64,000 bases of DNA from Hippopus hippopus (GCA_946811185.2 OX328101.1:32162122-32226121), one strand, 5' to 3'. Shown: positions 20,113 through 30,821, numbered from the stretch's first letter. The notes: generated by a model not told the origin, from the letters alone. Program-made: numbers and translations.

Positions 20113-20341
20113 TTAAAGTCTTTACTGAATAACCAAATCTTGGACTCGACCAAATTGAAAGCATTTGCAGACGACAAATGAAAAGGGGTTCAAAAGATGG
20201 CTTCTGTCTTTGATAGGATAGAAAACACTGTGGGAAAAGGAGAAAATGCTGGTCACCAGCATTTTTCTCCTTCTCCCCCACTGTTTTCAAAAGCCTCTTT
20301 CTTCAGGGTCCTTAAAACTCTGGAATGTGTTATAAAGGGTT
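20113..20341 (-). mobile_element. Family A, full length
   Basis: TAAAGTCTTTACTGAATAAC to TGTTATAAAGGGTTAG. Core pairing is partly lost (CACTGTGGG against CCCCCACTG). Confidence 0.85.
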
Positions 20342-20463
20342 AGTAAATGGAAAGGATATTCTGAAGATAGAATTTATATATGAAAGATGCAGATACTGCA
20401 ATTTAAAGGCTATTCCTTGTCAAAAAATCCAGCAAAGGATTCAAGATCAAACTGCACATTCTG

Positions 20464-20690
20464 CAGCAACCCTTTACCTCACAATTCTAACTTTTAACAA
20501 CCCCAAAGAAGAAGCCTTTTGAAAACATTGTTGGAAAAGGAGGAAATGCTGGTAACCAGCATTTTCTTCTTTTCCCACTAAGTTTTCTAACCTATCAAAT
20601 TTAAATTCAGTCATTTCAGTCACATTTAATTTGTCATCTGCAAATGCCTTCAGTGTGGACAAGTCTAAATTTTTCTCGTTCGCTAAAGAA
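20464..20690 (+). mobile_element. Family A, full length
   Basis: GCAACCCTTTACCTCACAAT to CTCGTTCGCTAAAGAAC; the terminal TTAAs have decayed on both sides. Confidence 0.82.
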
Positions 20691-21431
20691 CGTTGTCTGT
20701 GGATGTCATATTCTTCGCAGATTTGACCTGTCTGCTATGTCGCATAACCGATCCAATATACTAGGGAAAAGTAGGGCTTATACCAAAGCTATTACCCAAG
20801 CCTGTAGGGGCTATTTTAATAAATGGCCAGTGCATAGGTTACGTGCTAGCTGGTCATAGCTGAATGTATCGCAGCAGGTAGCGTTTTATTGAGTAAACGT
20901 TTATTTCACTTTGAAATTCAAAGTAACGGTTGTCGTTTTGAAAAGTAGTCCGGTTCTGTACCCAGAATGCCCAAATTAGATAGATGTGTATTTAAAGAAT
21001 GCCATCTAGCGGGAGATAATGGTTAAAGAGTCAAAGGTTAATATGGCACTCGCAGGATGAATTGGATGAATTTCCTACTTTGTAAAGATATTTTATTCTG
21101 CCTTATTTTCTGCTGTCTATGACTATTTCAGTCTTTGATAAAGTATCTCAACAAAACAAAAATATGAAGGAAAGTTTACATCTCTCTTCTATTCTCCTAA
21201 AAATATTATATTACACCCAAAACTCCCCATACCTGTTTCTTTTCACCTGCTTTCTCTTTCATAGATATGTAGATTTTTGGCCAAAATTTCAATATTTAAG
21301 TGAAAATGTATCCTCCTAACAAGATAGCAGTGTCAAATTCTGCTACATATTTAGAATATTAAAGTACTGCCTTTTTGTTGTTGGAGATGCTGACCATTTT
21401 CTGATAAGATGTCTGTCCCAAATGATTATCA
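20691..21431. other. Unique DNA, one uncertain exon-like frame
   Basis: Between 20715 and 20858 a frame without stops follows TTCTTCGCAG, an acceptor-like motif, and ends at a stop. The translation matches no family I know. No other signal was found, so no gene is called. Confidence 0.3.
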
Positions 21432-21660
21432 TTAATGCTTTACCAGATGGCAAAATTTTAGCCTTGTCCAAATTCAAAGTATTTGCAGATGACAATTTCA
21501 ATGTGGCTCAAATGGTGCACTTTTTCTGTAATAGGGTAAAAAACATTGTGGGAAAAGGAGAAAATGCTGGTTACTAGTATTTTCTCCTTTTCCCACAATT
21601 TTTTCAAAAGGCTTCTTTTCCATGATTGTTAAAAGTAGGCATTTTGCGGTAAAGGGTTAA
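21432..21660 (-). mobile_element. Family A, full length
   Basis: TTAATGCTTTACCAGATGGC to TTTTGCGGTAAAGGGTTAA; its TTAA 21657-21660 is shared with the following opposite-strand copy. Confidence 0.9.
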
Positions 21661-21885
21661 TCCTTTTCCAAAAAATCAAGTGCTTTAACAACCCAGAGGA
21701 AAATGGCCAATGAAAACATTGTGGAAAAAGGAGAAAATGCTGGTAACCAGCATTTTCTCCTTTTTCCACAATGTTTTCTTCCAACTCTAAGCTGAATTCT
21801 ATTGTTTGAGCCACATAGATTTAGTCCTCTACAAATACTTTCAAGTTGGACTAGTCCAAAATTTTGTTGTCTTGTAAAGGGCTAA
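21657..21885 (+). mobile_element. Family A, full length, compensated palindrome
   Basis: TTAATCCTTTTCCAAAAAAT to CTTGTAAAGGGCTAA. The 65-bp core (21713-21777) is perfect although it differs from the usual sequence on both arms: GTGGAAAAAGG pairs with CCTTTTTCCAC. Confidence 0.9.
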
Positions 21886-21898
21886 CACATTTCCTTCT

Positions 21899-22035
21899 TA
21901 AACAATTTTGTTGTCTTGCAGCAGATCTTTTCTGAAAACATCTTGGCAAAAGGAAAAATTGTTTGTGATGAGCAATTCCTACTATGGAGAAACTGCTTGT
22001 TATGAGCATTTCTCCTTTTGCTCGTTTTCACTTGT
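21899..22035. mobile_element. Variant core fragments related to family A
   Basis: CTTGGCAAAAGGAAAAATTG and GTTATGAGCATTTCTCC carry the GCTTGTTATGAGCA centre also seen at 604-700. Two partial cores lie side by side. Confidence 0.45.
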
Positions 22036-22122
22036 TCTATGTATTATTATCTTGATGCTTAATACTTTAAGGAATATTTTCATAGTTGTTGGCTGCGAAT
22101 TCGACTTTCACATGGTAATGCC

Positions 22123-22257
22123 TTAACTCTTTACCACATAATCCTGTGTTGTAACAACCGCTAAGGAAAAGGATTTAGGAAAACATTGTGGGAAAGGGAG
22201 AAAATGCTGCTTCTAAATTTTACCAATCTAAAATTTTGTCGTTTGGTATAGAGTTAA
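22123..22257 (+). mobile_element. Family A, internally deleted
   Basis: TTAACTCTTTACCACATAAT to TTTGGTATAGAGTTAA; everything between the left arm (AGAAAATGCTGCT) and the right terminus is lost. The last TTAA is shared with the next copy. Confidence 0.8.
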
Positions 22258-22482
22258 CTCTTTACCAAACAACAAAATTTTGGACTAGTCCAAATTGAAA
22301 GCATTTGCAGACGACAAAATGAATGTGATTCAAAAATTGAAATTTGATTTGCGAAGGGTAGAAAACATTGTGGGAAAAGGAGAAAATGCTGGTTACCAGC
22401 ATTTTCTCCTTTTCCCACAATGTTTTCAAAAGCTTTCTTTCTCAGGGTTGTTAAAATTCGGGATTGTGTGGTAAAGGGTTAA
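22254..22482 (-). mobile_element. Family A, full length
   Basis: 229 bp with a perfect core around CTGGTTACCAG; ends GTGTGGTAAAGGGTTAA. Head-to-head with the preceding copy. Confidence 0.92.
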
Positions 22483-22593
22483 TCCTAGCACATCTACGAA
22501 CAAATACCATCATTTAGGTCACCACTTATTTGTCATCTTTGAATGTTTTGAATTTGGACCTGTCTAAAATTTTGTTGTTTTGTAAGGAGTTGA
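22479..22593 (+). mobile_element. Family A, left half lost
   Basis: TTAATCCTAGCAC then right-half sequence ACCATCATTTAGGTCACC and TGTAAGGAGTTG. Confidence 0.65.
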
Positions 22594-22744
22594 AATACTA
22601 CAGTAGAGGAAATTTCTCATAAATATGAGATTCCAATAAAAAAATTCACATGCCATGTAATTTTAAGTAAATCAGAAATTTAGATTATAATACTCAGTAG
22701 GTTGTACTTTTTTTTTTTCCCTCCAAACGTCTGCTATAATTTTT

Positions 22745-22960
22745 CATTTTAACCACACAATTCTGACTTAAAACAACCTAGAGGAAAACAGATCTTTCAA
22801 TACATTGTGGAAAAAGGAGAAAAGGCTGGTCACCAGCATTTTTTCCTATTCCCAAGATGTTTTCTAGATAGACAGATTTCATGTTTTGAGTTACATTTGT
22901 TATCTACAGATGCTTCCAATTTGGACAAGTCTGAAATTTTTCCATCTAGCAAAGGGTTAA
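22745..22960 (+). mobile_element. Family A, near full length
   Basis: The start decayed to ATTTTAACCACACAATTC; core AAAGGCTGGTCACCAGCAT; ends AGCAAAGGGTTAA. Confidence 0.8.
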
Positions 22961-23034
22961 ATACCATAATTCAAGAAAACCTTATGTGCAATTTCTCCAT
23001 ACCAAACTTTATTTAAAGCTTCAGATGTACTCAG

Positions 23035-23182
23035 AGGCCTATTCACCAACCATTCTAAATATTTTCCTTTTATCTTTTTCTAATTCTAAATTCCAAGGCA
23101 AGCTGTCTGATGAGCAAAGCGTCTTGGCCAATAAGATGGCTTGTCTTTAAATTTAGAATTAGTATTGAATTTAAGATTGTCC
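23035..23182. mobile_element. TIR element related to 14121-14827
   Basis: GGCCTATTCACCAACCATTC start, with an internal inverted pair TTCTAATTCTAAATT / AATTTAGAATTAG and TTGGCCAATAAGATGG at the centre, as in the element at 14121. Confidence 0.5.
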
Positions 23183-23406
23183 TTAACTCTTTACCTTATG
23201 ACACAATTTAGACTCTTCCAAATTCCAAGCATTTGCAGACATTGAATCCAATGTGGCTCAAATGATGGGATTTGTTTTTGAAAGGGTAGAAAGCCTAGTG
23301 GGAAAAGCACAAAATGCTGGTTACCAGTATTTTCTCCTTTTCCCACAATGTTTTCAAAAGTCTTTTTTGGGTTGTTAAAACTTAAGGAATGTTTCATAGA
23401 GGGTTA
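23183..23406 (-). mobile_element. Family A, full length
   Basis: TTAACTCTTTACCTTATGAC to CATAGAGGGTTAG; the left arm is altered (CTAGTGGGAAAAGCAC). Confidence 0.85.
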
Positions 23407-23779
23407 GATACATCCCAAGAAGCTGTTGTCGAAAAACTCTATCAGATGAGGTAGGTACATACAGCAATGATATATGAGAATGAAATGCCGAGACTCTCTA
23501 ATGTAGTTTGATGCACATAAAGTAAAGCAAAGTCTTTTTATTCTCTCAAATATCCCCATGTTCACAGAATGTCCTCTATGATCAGATAATGAGCTTAAAC
23601 TGTTTCATTGAAAGATTAATTGCCGAAGCAGACAAGGGCAGGCTGGGATTGTTTTTATTAATGGAGGGGAGGAGTCTACAGTGCTATACATTTACATATT
23701 GGAAAATTATTGGCTTGTGTTACTGAGATCATATCAGCAGCTGGCACTGCAGTCTCAGTCTCGGCCCAGAAATTTTTTC
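23407..23779. other. Unique DNA
   Basis: No repeat or gene recognised. Confidence 0.35.
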
Positions 23780-24006
23780 TTAAACCTTTTACCACACAAT
23801 CCTGAGTTTTAACGACACTGATGAAGAAAGCCTTTTGAAAACATTGTGGGAAGAGGAGAAAATGCTGGAAACCAGCATTTTCTCCTTTTCCCACAATTTA
23901 TTCTACCCTAAGACAGTTTTCTCCATTTGAGGCACATCAAAATTGTTGTCTGCAACTGCTTTCAACTTGGACCAGTCTAAAATTTTGTCGTTTGGTAAAG
24001 AGTTAA
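23780..24006 (+). mobile_element. Family A, full length
   Basis: TTAAACCTTTTACCACACAA to TTTGGTAAAGAGTTAA; core centre CTGGAAACCAG. The TTAA at 24003 is shared with the next copy. Confidence 0.9.
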
Positions 24007-24044
24007 CGTTTTACCACTTATTCCTGTGTATTTACAACCCTGAG
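24003..24044 (+). mobile_element. Family A, left part, interrupted by a SINE
   Basis: TTAACGTTTTACCACTTATT to TACAACCCTGAG; stops at the SINE target site. Confidence 0.8.
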
Positions 24045-24225
24045 GATTGATTAATGGTGTTATATGCAGCTTTCAATTTCTTCCAGACATATCAAGGCAA
24101 AAGCTCACTTATTCATGTATATTCTTGGTTTCACCAGTACTAGACTTGGGCTCTGAAATGTCATGCCCAAGGACACTCCCACTCCCTCCAGGCAACAAGT
24201 TCTACACTGAGCCACACAGGACCCC
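24045..24225 (-). mobile_element. tRNA-derived SINE nested in family A
   Basis: Flanked by TACAACCCTGAG (24033-24044) and TACAACCATGAG (24226-24237), an 11 of 12 target duplication. Body motifs TTTCACCAGTACTAGACTTG and CCCAAGGACACTCCCAC. The tRNA head at the right end lacks the B-box part. Confidence 0.85.
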
Positions 24226-24372
24226 TACAACCATGAGAAAGGAGGATTTTGATAACATTGCAGGCAAAAGAGAATATCTTGTAACAAGTATTTTCTACTT
24301 TTTCCACAAAGTTTTTTTACGATATCAAAGACAACTCGGCTTACGTGATCCACCCTTAATGTGTCATTTGTA
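24226..24372 (+). mobile_element. Family A, right part after the SINE
   Basis: Resumes with the duplicated target, then GAGGATTTTGATAACATTGC. Core decayed (TCTTGTAACAAGTATT); ends near ATTTGTAAAACCATG. Confidence 0.75.
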
Positions 24373-24578
24373 AAACCATGTCTGGATTCTGTATCATTTT
24401 CAGTGCAGCTGATTACACTGGCTTTTTAGCTATTTAAGTAATGATTATTCAAATGAGTAAGTAGTAATATATGATCAGAAAAAATGGGTGTTTATTTATC
24501 TGGGTTCAGCCCCTGTGTGCCTATTTGCAGGCACATTGATGACACTAATATACAAGCCTTGCTGCTGCTAATAGATTA
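24373..24578. other. Short unique stretch
   Basis: Nothing recognised. Confidence 0.3.
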
Positions 24579-24584
24579 CAGGGG

Positions 24585-25790
24585 CAGAGTTGCATCTAGA
24601 GCGCGGGATTGCCAAAATCCCGCATTAAAATCTAAAATCCCGCGAAAACGAAAATTGTTTGCGCACCAAATCCCGCACTAGAACAAAATAGCCCGCAAAA
24701 TTTGCATGATCATGCGCACCATAATTGGGGGAAAAAGAGAGAAAAAACGTGTTCGGGGAAATAAAATGTAACAAATTTTGCATGAGTCACCACAATAACC
24801 ATTCAAAACTGTTAAATTGTAGACTGTCGGGTTATTTTGATCATATCAATAGACGCTTGTAATCGTGTTATGCAGACGAATAGCCTTACTGCAGGGATCA
24901 CGCTGTCGAGCACCAGTGGTACCACTCAATGCGACAATTTAGGAAAAATGTCTCCAAAAATTAGGCACTGGCGACAATGTTGTCTTAAGGCTACAAAATT
25001 CTTGAAAGATCATAATTCCGAATAAACAGTGAGTATCAAGTATGACAAACTACCCGTCACCGTTTATCTCAACTCAGGGATCGTATATAAAATCCCTGCT
25101 CAACTTAACAAGTTGACGTGTAAAGAAAAGCGTGATAATAATGTCAATCAACTTTTCTAGTGTAAAATGACATTTTTTGAAGTGACCTGCTAGCCTTATT
25201 GACAAATTCTTGCAATATTGTGCGGAAATACCTGTTAAAAAAATAACTGACATGAAAAAAAGATCGTTGCAAAAACTGCGAAAACCCATGTCATAACTGA
25301 ACGTCAGTTTGATATCATCTGATCAGAGGCACTTCAGACTGTCTTTTCAGCTTTGATAGTGAATTTAAGCAGTAAATTTACATAAATATCTGTATGAAAC
25401 AATACATGGAAGCTAAAATCTCTGTCTAATACTGATGTAAAAACTTCGTTGAATTTATGAAATGAAAATATTGAACAACGTAGGATACGGTAGGGTGGGG
25501 GTTGGATCTTCTTGTCTTACAGTGACAGCACTGTAACAAGTGTTAAAGAAGAAGGTACAAGACATTCATAAAAACAAAGAAGACTAGAATAAAATAACCC
25601 TGTAATGGATGTGATCTTTATTATTTTCCCTAAGACATAAACAAATAATATATTAACCGTTTACCACATTATGGGAACTGCCATGAAATTTGTCCCCCCT
25701 TTACTCTGGGGGGGGGGGGGGGATGCCCCCCTTTTTCTGAAAGTGATGGGGGACAGCCCCACTACTTGAAAATTTCTAGATGCAACCCTG
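24585..25790. mobile_element. Family D TIR element, larger copy, 6-bp flanking repeat
   Basis: 1206 bp; ends CAGAGTTGCATCTAGA (24585-24600) and TCTAGATGCAACCCTG (25775-25790) match at 15 of 16 inverted positions, flanked by CAGGGG on both sides. Subterminal GCGCGGGATTGCCAAAATC and repeated ATCCCGC motifs. Interior frames (24837-25025 on +, 25074-25289 on -) show no known transposase motif, so it looks non-autonomous. Contains a poly-G tract at 25708. Confidence 0.75.
25708..25722. repeat. Poly-G tract (15 G)
   Basis: Run of 15 G near the right end of the family D element; followed by CCCCCC, so a local hairpin is possible. Confidence 0.95.
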
Positions 25791-25997
25791 CAGGGGTTAC
25801 TTATTCACACCACAGAAAATGAATATGATGGGGGAAAATCCTTTTGATATGTATTTTTTTTTCAATCTTGACTGTATAACCCAATACTGTAGGTCTACAT
25901 GTATTTTTAGACAAATCATTTTTTGGCAGCAACTACTCCTTTTCCAATGATGATTTGCGTCAAAGTTTTGAAAAAAATACCAAACTGAAAACTTCAT

Positions 25998-26225
25998 TTT
26001 TACTCTTTCCCACACAATCCAGCATTTTAACAACCCTGTGAGAGAAAGCTTTTGAAACATTGAGGGAAAAGGAGAAAATGCTGGTACCAGCATTTTCTCC
26101 TTTTCCCACAGTGTTTTCTACCCTTTCTAAAACAAGCTTCAATTTTTGAGTCACATTTATTTTGTCGCCTGCGAATGCTTTCAATCTGGACTGGTCTAAA
26201 GTTTTATAGTTTGGTAAAGAGTTAA
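25998..26225 (+). mobile_element. Family A, full length
   Basis: TTTACTCTTTCCCACACAAT to TTTGGTAAAGAGTTAA. The core centre is shortened by two bases to CTGGTACCAG, a perfect even palindrome. Confidence 0.88.
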
Positions 26226-26420
26226 ACACTTTATCTTTTGCAAAACAATGAGGCAAAAGAGGCAATTGCTGGCAAGGTTACTTTTCATTGTTTCTCTTCA
26301 TATTGAACAACAGATTCTTTTTACAGTAAATAAGAATACTTCTAGTATTGAAGCAAAATGGGGGAAACTAGTTTTTTTTAAAAAAAAAAGTGTTTTGCCA
26401 ACCTATCAAAAGTAGTTGGA

Positions 26421-26653
26421 TTGATTAATTGAATGGTGTTTTACGCCACTTTCAACATTATTTCAGTCATATCATGGGGACAGCTTGCATATTCATGTGT
26501 TTCCTGGGTTTTACCAGTACTAGGCTAGGGGTCTGAAGTGTCTTGCCCAAGGACACTCCCACGCAAGACCCAGTGGATCCAGTGCAGTTCAAATCGGGGC
26601 CTCCAGATTACGAGTCTTACACTTTACCACTGAGCCATGCAGGACCCCTCCAC
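26421..26653 (-). mobile_element. tRNA-derived SINE with target duplication
   Basis: Flanked by AAGTAGTTGGA (26410-26420) and AAGTAGTAGGA (26654-26664). The minus strand has GGCTCAGTGGTAAAGTGTAAG as A-box region and a decayed B box within CCCGATTTGAACTGC. The most complete copy of the common SINE here. Confidence 0.85.
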
Positions 26654-26664
26654 AAGTAGTAGGA

Positions 26665-27209
26665 GTGAGGGGATGCACCCTCCATCTTGCAACTCTGCCT
26701 CTAACAGCACTATTCATCTAATCATTTCACTTACAATGATGTTTTTTACCTGTAGATATCATTGGCCTTATAAGTCTTACCATTCAATTAGAGCTGGAAC
26801 ATACATGACATAAAAAAGTTGAAAAGTAGAAATTAAAAAAAAATCAACAGGGAAGTTGATTTTGATGAAACATCCAAAAACCATATATCATACAGCATAT
26901 AAATTTTATACAGCTGTATAATCAGGAATCAGTCTTTAGTTTATCATTTTGGATAAGAACTGAAAATAAACACATTTCCAAGAAAACCACAGGTCACCCA
27001 CAAATCCCAAGTTAAATTGGCTTATGCTGCCAATATAATAACTGAAACTACCATTTGCCCGTTACAATACATGCTATTTCAATTGTTTGCTGAAGAACCT
27101 CTATGTATACAACCCAGAGAAGGAAAATTCATGGGACAAAATGCACTTCACAAACATTTTTTTTTCCTATCAGTAGACATTTGTACCATTTGAAAGACAA
27201 ATCCCATAG
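26665..27209. other. Unique AT-rich DNA
   Basis: No repeat or gene recognised. Confidence 0.35.
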
Positions 27210-27438
27210 TTAACACTTTACCACACAATCACGACTTTTAACAACCCTGAGAGAGAAAGCTTTTGAAAACATTATGGGAAAAGAAGAAAATGCTGGTAAC
27301 CAGCATTTTCTTCTTTTCCCATAATGTTTTCTACTCTTCCCAAAACAAATTTCAATTTTTGATTCACATTTGATTTGTCGTCTGCAAATGCTTTCCAAAT
27401 GGACCAGTCTAAAATTTTGTCGTTTGGTAAGGGGTTAA
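27210..27438 (+). mobile_element. Family A, full length, doubly compensated palindrome
   Basis: TTAACACTTTACCACACAAT to TTTGGTAAGGGGTTAA. The 65-bp core (27266-27330) is perfect despite two differences from the usual sequence, each matched on the other arm: ATTATGGG with CCCATAAT and AAGAAGAA with TTCTTCTT. Confidence 0.92.
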
Positions 27439-27452
27439 GCAAAACTTTTTTT

Positions 27453-27512
27453 TGTCATCTGCAAACACTCTCATGGACAAGTCCAAAATTTAGTGGTCTG
27501 GTACAGTTAGTT
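27453..27512 (+). mobile_element. Family A right-end fragment
   Basis: GTCATCTGCAAACACTC then GACAAGTCCAAAATTTAG; ends CTGGTACAGTTA. Confidence 0.5.
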
Positions 27513-27531
27513 ACGGCTTTAAATTCTGTCC

Positions 27532-27711
27532 TTAACTCTGTTATAAAGCCCAAACTTTTGATTTAACCATAAAGCATTTGCAGATGATAAATGCAGCTCA
27601 AAAGATGATTTCTGACATCGAAATGATACCGACATTTTCTCCTTTTCCAATCATGTTTTCAAAAGCCTTGATCTTCGTGGTTATTAAAACACAAGATTCT
27701 TTGGTAAACAA
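27532..27711 (-). mobile_element. Family A, left palindrome arm deleted
   Basis: TTAACTCTGTTATAAAGCCC start; only the right arm (ACATTTTCTCCTTTTCCAAT) remains; ends TTTGGTAAACA. Confidence 0.65.
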
Positions 27712-27929
27712 TTCGGGGATTTAACGACCCTGAGGAAAATTTAGGCTTTTGAACACATGGCAGGGAAAGGATAAAATGCTGGTAACAAGCATTTCCTCTT
27801 TTCCTACAATATTTTCTACTCTTTCATAGAAAAAAATCATTTTTAATTTTGAGCTGCATTTAACTTACCATCTGCAAATGCATCAAAATGGGAAGAAGTC
27901 TAAAGTTTTGTCGTCTAGTAAAGAGTTGA
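27706..27929 (+). mobile_element. Family A, near full length
   Basis: Begins GTAAACAATTCGGGGATTTAA, shared with the end of the previous copy; core GCTGGTAACAAGCAT; ends TAGTAAAGAGTTGA. Confidence 0.75.
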
Positions 27930-28033
27930 CTGGAATTGGCCTATACATTTGGGGGGGGGAGTACTGGTGTAGTTTCCAGGAAGCAAAATCCAGAGATTAG
28001 AACTCTTTCTCAATCAATGTAAAGTAAATATGT

Positions 28034-28262
28034 TTAACCCTTTACCACACAATCCTGACTTTTAACGACCCTGCGAAAGAAGCCTTTTGCAAACATTGTA
28101 GGAAAAGAAGAAAATGCTGGTAAGCAGCATTTTCTTTATTTCCCTCAATGTTTTCTACCCTTTCAAAAACAAATTTCAGTATTTGAGTCACACCTATTTT
28201 GTCGTCTGCAAATGCTTTCAATTTGGACCCCTGAAAAATTTTGTTGTTTGGTAAAAAGTTAA
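28034..28262 (+). mobile_element. Family A, full length
   Basis: TTAACCCTTTACCACACAAT to TTTGGTAAAAAGTTAA; core pairing weakened (GTAAGCAGCATTTTCTTTAT). Confidence 0.9.
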
Positions 28263-28319
28263 ACTAACTGCAATAGACATTTCCAGTCAGGTCTGACTAT
28301 TTGCAATATGGCCGGATCG

Positions 28320-28509
28320 GCGACGTTTCGTCAAAAAGTACATTCGTCGAAAACGATCCCTAGCCCTGACCCTTACCCACAACTAGACGAATTGTGGCTC
28401 AAATCTTCCTCCCAGGCAGAGCTTTTCATGGAATAAATCTAGGAATTTAGAAATTGGTATTTTAAAACATACGTGGGTTTTGACAAAACGCCCTTTCGAC
28501 GAAATGTTG
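28320..28509. mobile_element. Candidate short TIR element, TTTCGTC ends
   Basis: Left CGTTTCGTCAAAAAG and CATTCGTCGAAAAC; right TTTTGACAAAACGCC and TTTCGACGAAATGTT, inverted with mismatches. About 190 bp. Family unknown. Confidence 0.45.
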
Positions 28510-28746
28510 TGCACCTATCATGGCCATTTTGTCAAAAATATCGCACAAAATACTGGACAGTGCAGAGCCAAGTTCAGCATACACATTTGGTTCTTGATCT
28601 ACAATGGCTGCACTGTGGCTGGGCAATGATACTGACCACTCCAATCTTCTTCTCACCTTTGGGAGTGCAGGGAAAAGATTCATTTTATTTTCCATAAAAG
28701 GAGTTTGAAAACAATAGTGATATGCTCAAGTTAGGAGGAGCATTAC

Positions 28747-28971
28747 TTGACCCTTTACCAGACAACAAGATTTTAGCCTTGTCCAAATTGAAAGCATTTG
28801 CAGACGACAAAGGGGGTAAAAAATGACTCAAATTTTCCTTGATAGAGCAGAAGACATTGTGGGAAAAGGAGAAAATGCTGGTTACCAGCATTTTTTCCTT
28901 CTCTTACAATGTTTTCAAAAGGATTCTTTCGCAGGGTCGTTTAAAGTCTGCATTGTGTGGTAAAGGGTTAA
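28747..28971 (-). mobile_element. Family A, full length
   Basis: TTGACCCTTTACCAGACAAC to GTGTGGTAAAGGGTTAA; right arm altered (TTTTTTCCTTCTCTTAC). Confidence 0.88.
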
Positions 28972-29045
28972 ATTCACTGATCTAAACTTTCTAATTTTGA
29001 ATAATACCACTCATTCCTGTTATCTAAGTTTTTTTTGCATTGACT

Positions 29046-29235
29046 ACTTAAACGTTTACAACACCATCCCAGCTTTTTAAGAACCTTGAGGAAGAGGGCT
29101 GTTTTAAACTATGTGGGAAAAGAAGATAATGCTGATAACAGAATTTCCTCCTTTCCCAACAATGTTTTCTACCATATCAAGAACAAATTTTGTCATTCTG
29201 GCGACCTTCAATTTGTCATCTGCAAACACTGAATT
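29046..29235 (+). mobile_element. Family A, 3' truncated
   Basis: TTAAACGTTTACAACACCAT start; core ATGCTGATAACAGAATT; stops after GTCATCTGCAAACACTG. Confidence 0.7.
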
Positions 29236-30820
29236 CGTCTCTCCTGAACCTCCATCATACCAAATAATATTTTCATTGCTGACTGGTTTCCTTTTTCTAT
29301 CATGAATGAAAGTAACTGCTTTTCAAGCAGGTTTCCCTAGTGGGTGGGGTGATATACTTCAGATACTGAAAGCTACATCAAGATTAAAAGCCACTTTTGA
29401 TATAGAGGCCAAGCTCTTCGATTATTTTTAGATATATTTAGAAATCAAAATTTGATGAACATCTACAGTTTTAATGTATGGCTCCCTGGGAGTTATTAGT
29501 TTTTGTCAAGGGGAGCAAATGTTTGATAGATGTTCAGCAGATAAAAGAAGGAAGACATGCAGGGAACCACTCAGCAGGGCCAAGACTAGACAAACAATCA
29601 AAGGACTGAAAGTCTGGTGAGCAAAGATAGTAGATCAGTGACGGACAGTAATGTATCCTTAACCCCAAAGGTATTGAAAACAACAAAAGTTTTGAAAACA
29701 CTCTTTACAAAATCTGCTTTATTAGTAACTAAATTTCTTTATGAAATTTTAAGAGAAAGTTCTCTCAAGTAATTAAATTTCAGGAACATTTGATTGAGAT
29801 ACCTCATAAGTCAGCTAGTGGTTAAAATGTACTAGTATTTACCAGAGTTATAGGACTCTGCAATCGTGAAAACGGAAATTTCTTGGTTTCTTTCAAACAA
29901 CTTTTGTATTAATTGAGCAAATTGAAACATATCTGGCTTTAAATCAATCGGCTGAATAGAGAGAAAATATTTAAACCTGTAAAGCAATCATGCTTCACCA
30001 AGAATTCAAGCTTGGTTACCATTAGCTGGCATAGTGTTTCTCAAACACGATTTGTCTTCTTTACTCTTCTGATGATATTCAGGCCTATTCAGTCTTGCAT
30101 TAGAAATAGAAAAAAAAATTCTCAATCCTTTCTACAGAGTCAAGAGACATTACTCTAGACAACATCACTAAATTAATTCCATGCACTATGTAATTCTGAA
30201 TAAATACTTTTTGTCCTTTTAATGTGCCTAAAATGAAGCAAATGCTCACACAAATTGATTCCCTTTTCAAATATATTTTTCCCTCCAGTGGTATAATTAT
30301 GTACTATTTTTTGTTTTTTACTCAAAATAGTATTTACTTTCCAGTCCAACTTCACTATTTTATAAAGAACGGTAATAACACTATGTTGTAAGGCTGTTCT
30401 TCATAATATAAAAAATGGTAATTTGGCATGTGTTTGAAAACCTCATTTTTAAAAACAAATATTGATATAAAAATATTGGTGTCAAGTGCTTTGTAAAATG
30501 AAAAATAGATTTTATCTGTTGTGAAGAAAACAGAAGATGGTTCTGCCTATCAAAGCAAGGTTAGATGGGAAATTTGGAGGCTAATTGATGAAATACGGAA
30601 TCAGCTCCCTGGGTTCATCTTGCCATGCTTATTTCAAAACCTTGGAGAGATGGTATCACAGATGACACCTTTCTATCTTGTTAACATAAACCATGATTTC
30701 TAAATGTTCTGTTTTTTTCCTGCTGGTTTCCTGTTAGCAAATGAGATTTGGTGAAATAGTAATCAATAATTATTTTACATATGACTTTTTACGTCTGTGC
30801 TATAGATTACATTTTACGTT
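29236..30820. other. 1.6 kb unique AT-rich DNA
   Basis: One of the longest stretches without family A or B. No gene signature found; open frames are short and AT-rich. Confidence 0.4.
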
Positions 30821-30821
30821 T

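Noticed and set aside
20715..20858. Exon with TTCTTCGCAG acceptor
   Set aside because: No homology, no donor and no partner exon; kept only as a note in the interval entry.
25074..25289. Transposase fragment inside the family D element
   Set aside because: The 71-residue frame has no recognisable catalytic motif or family signature.
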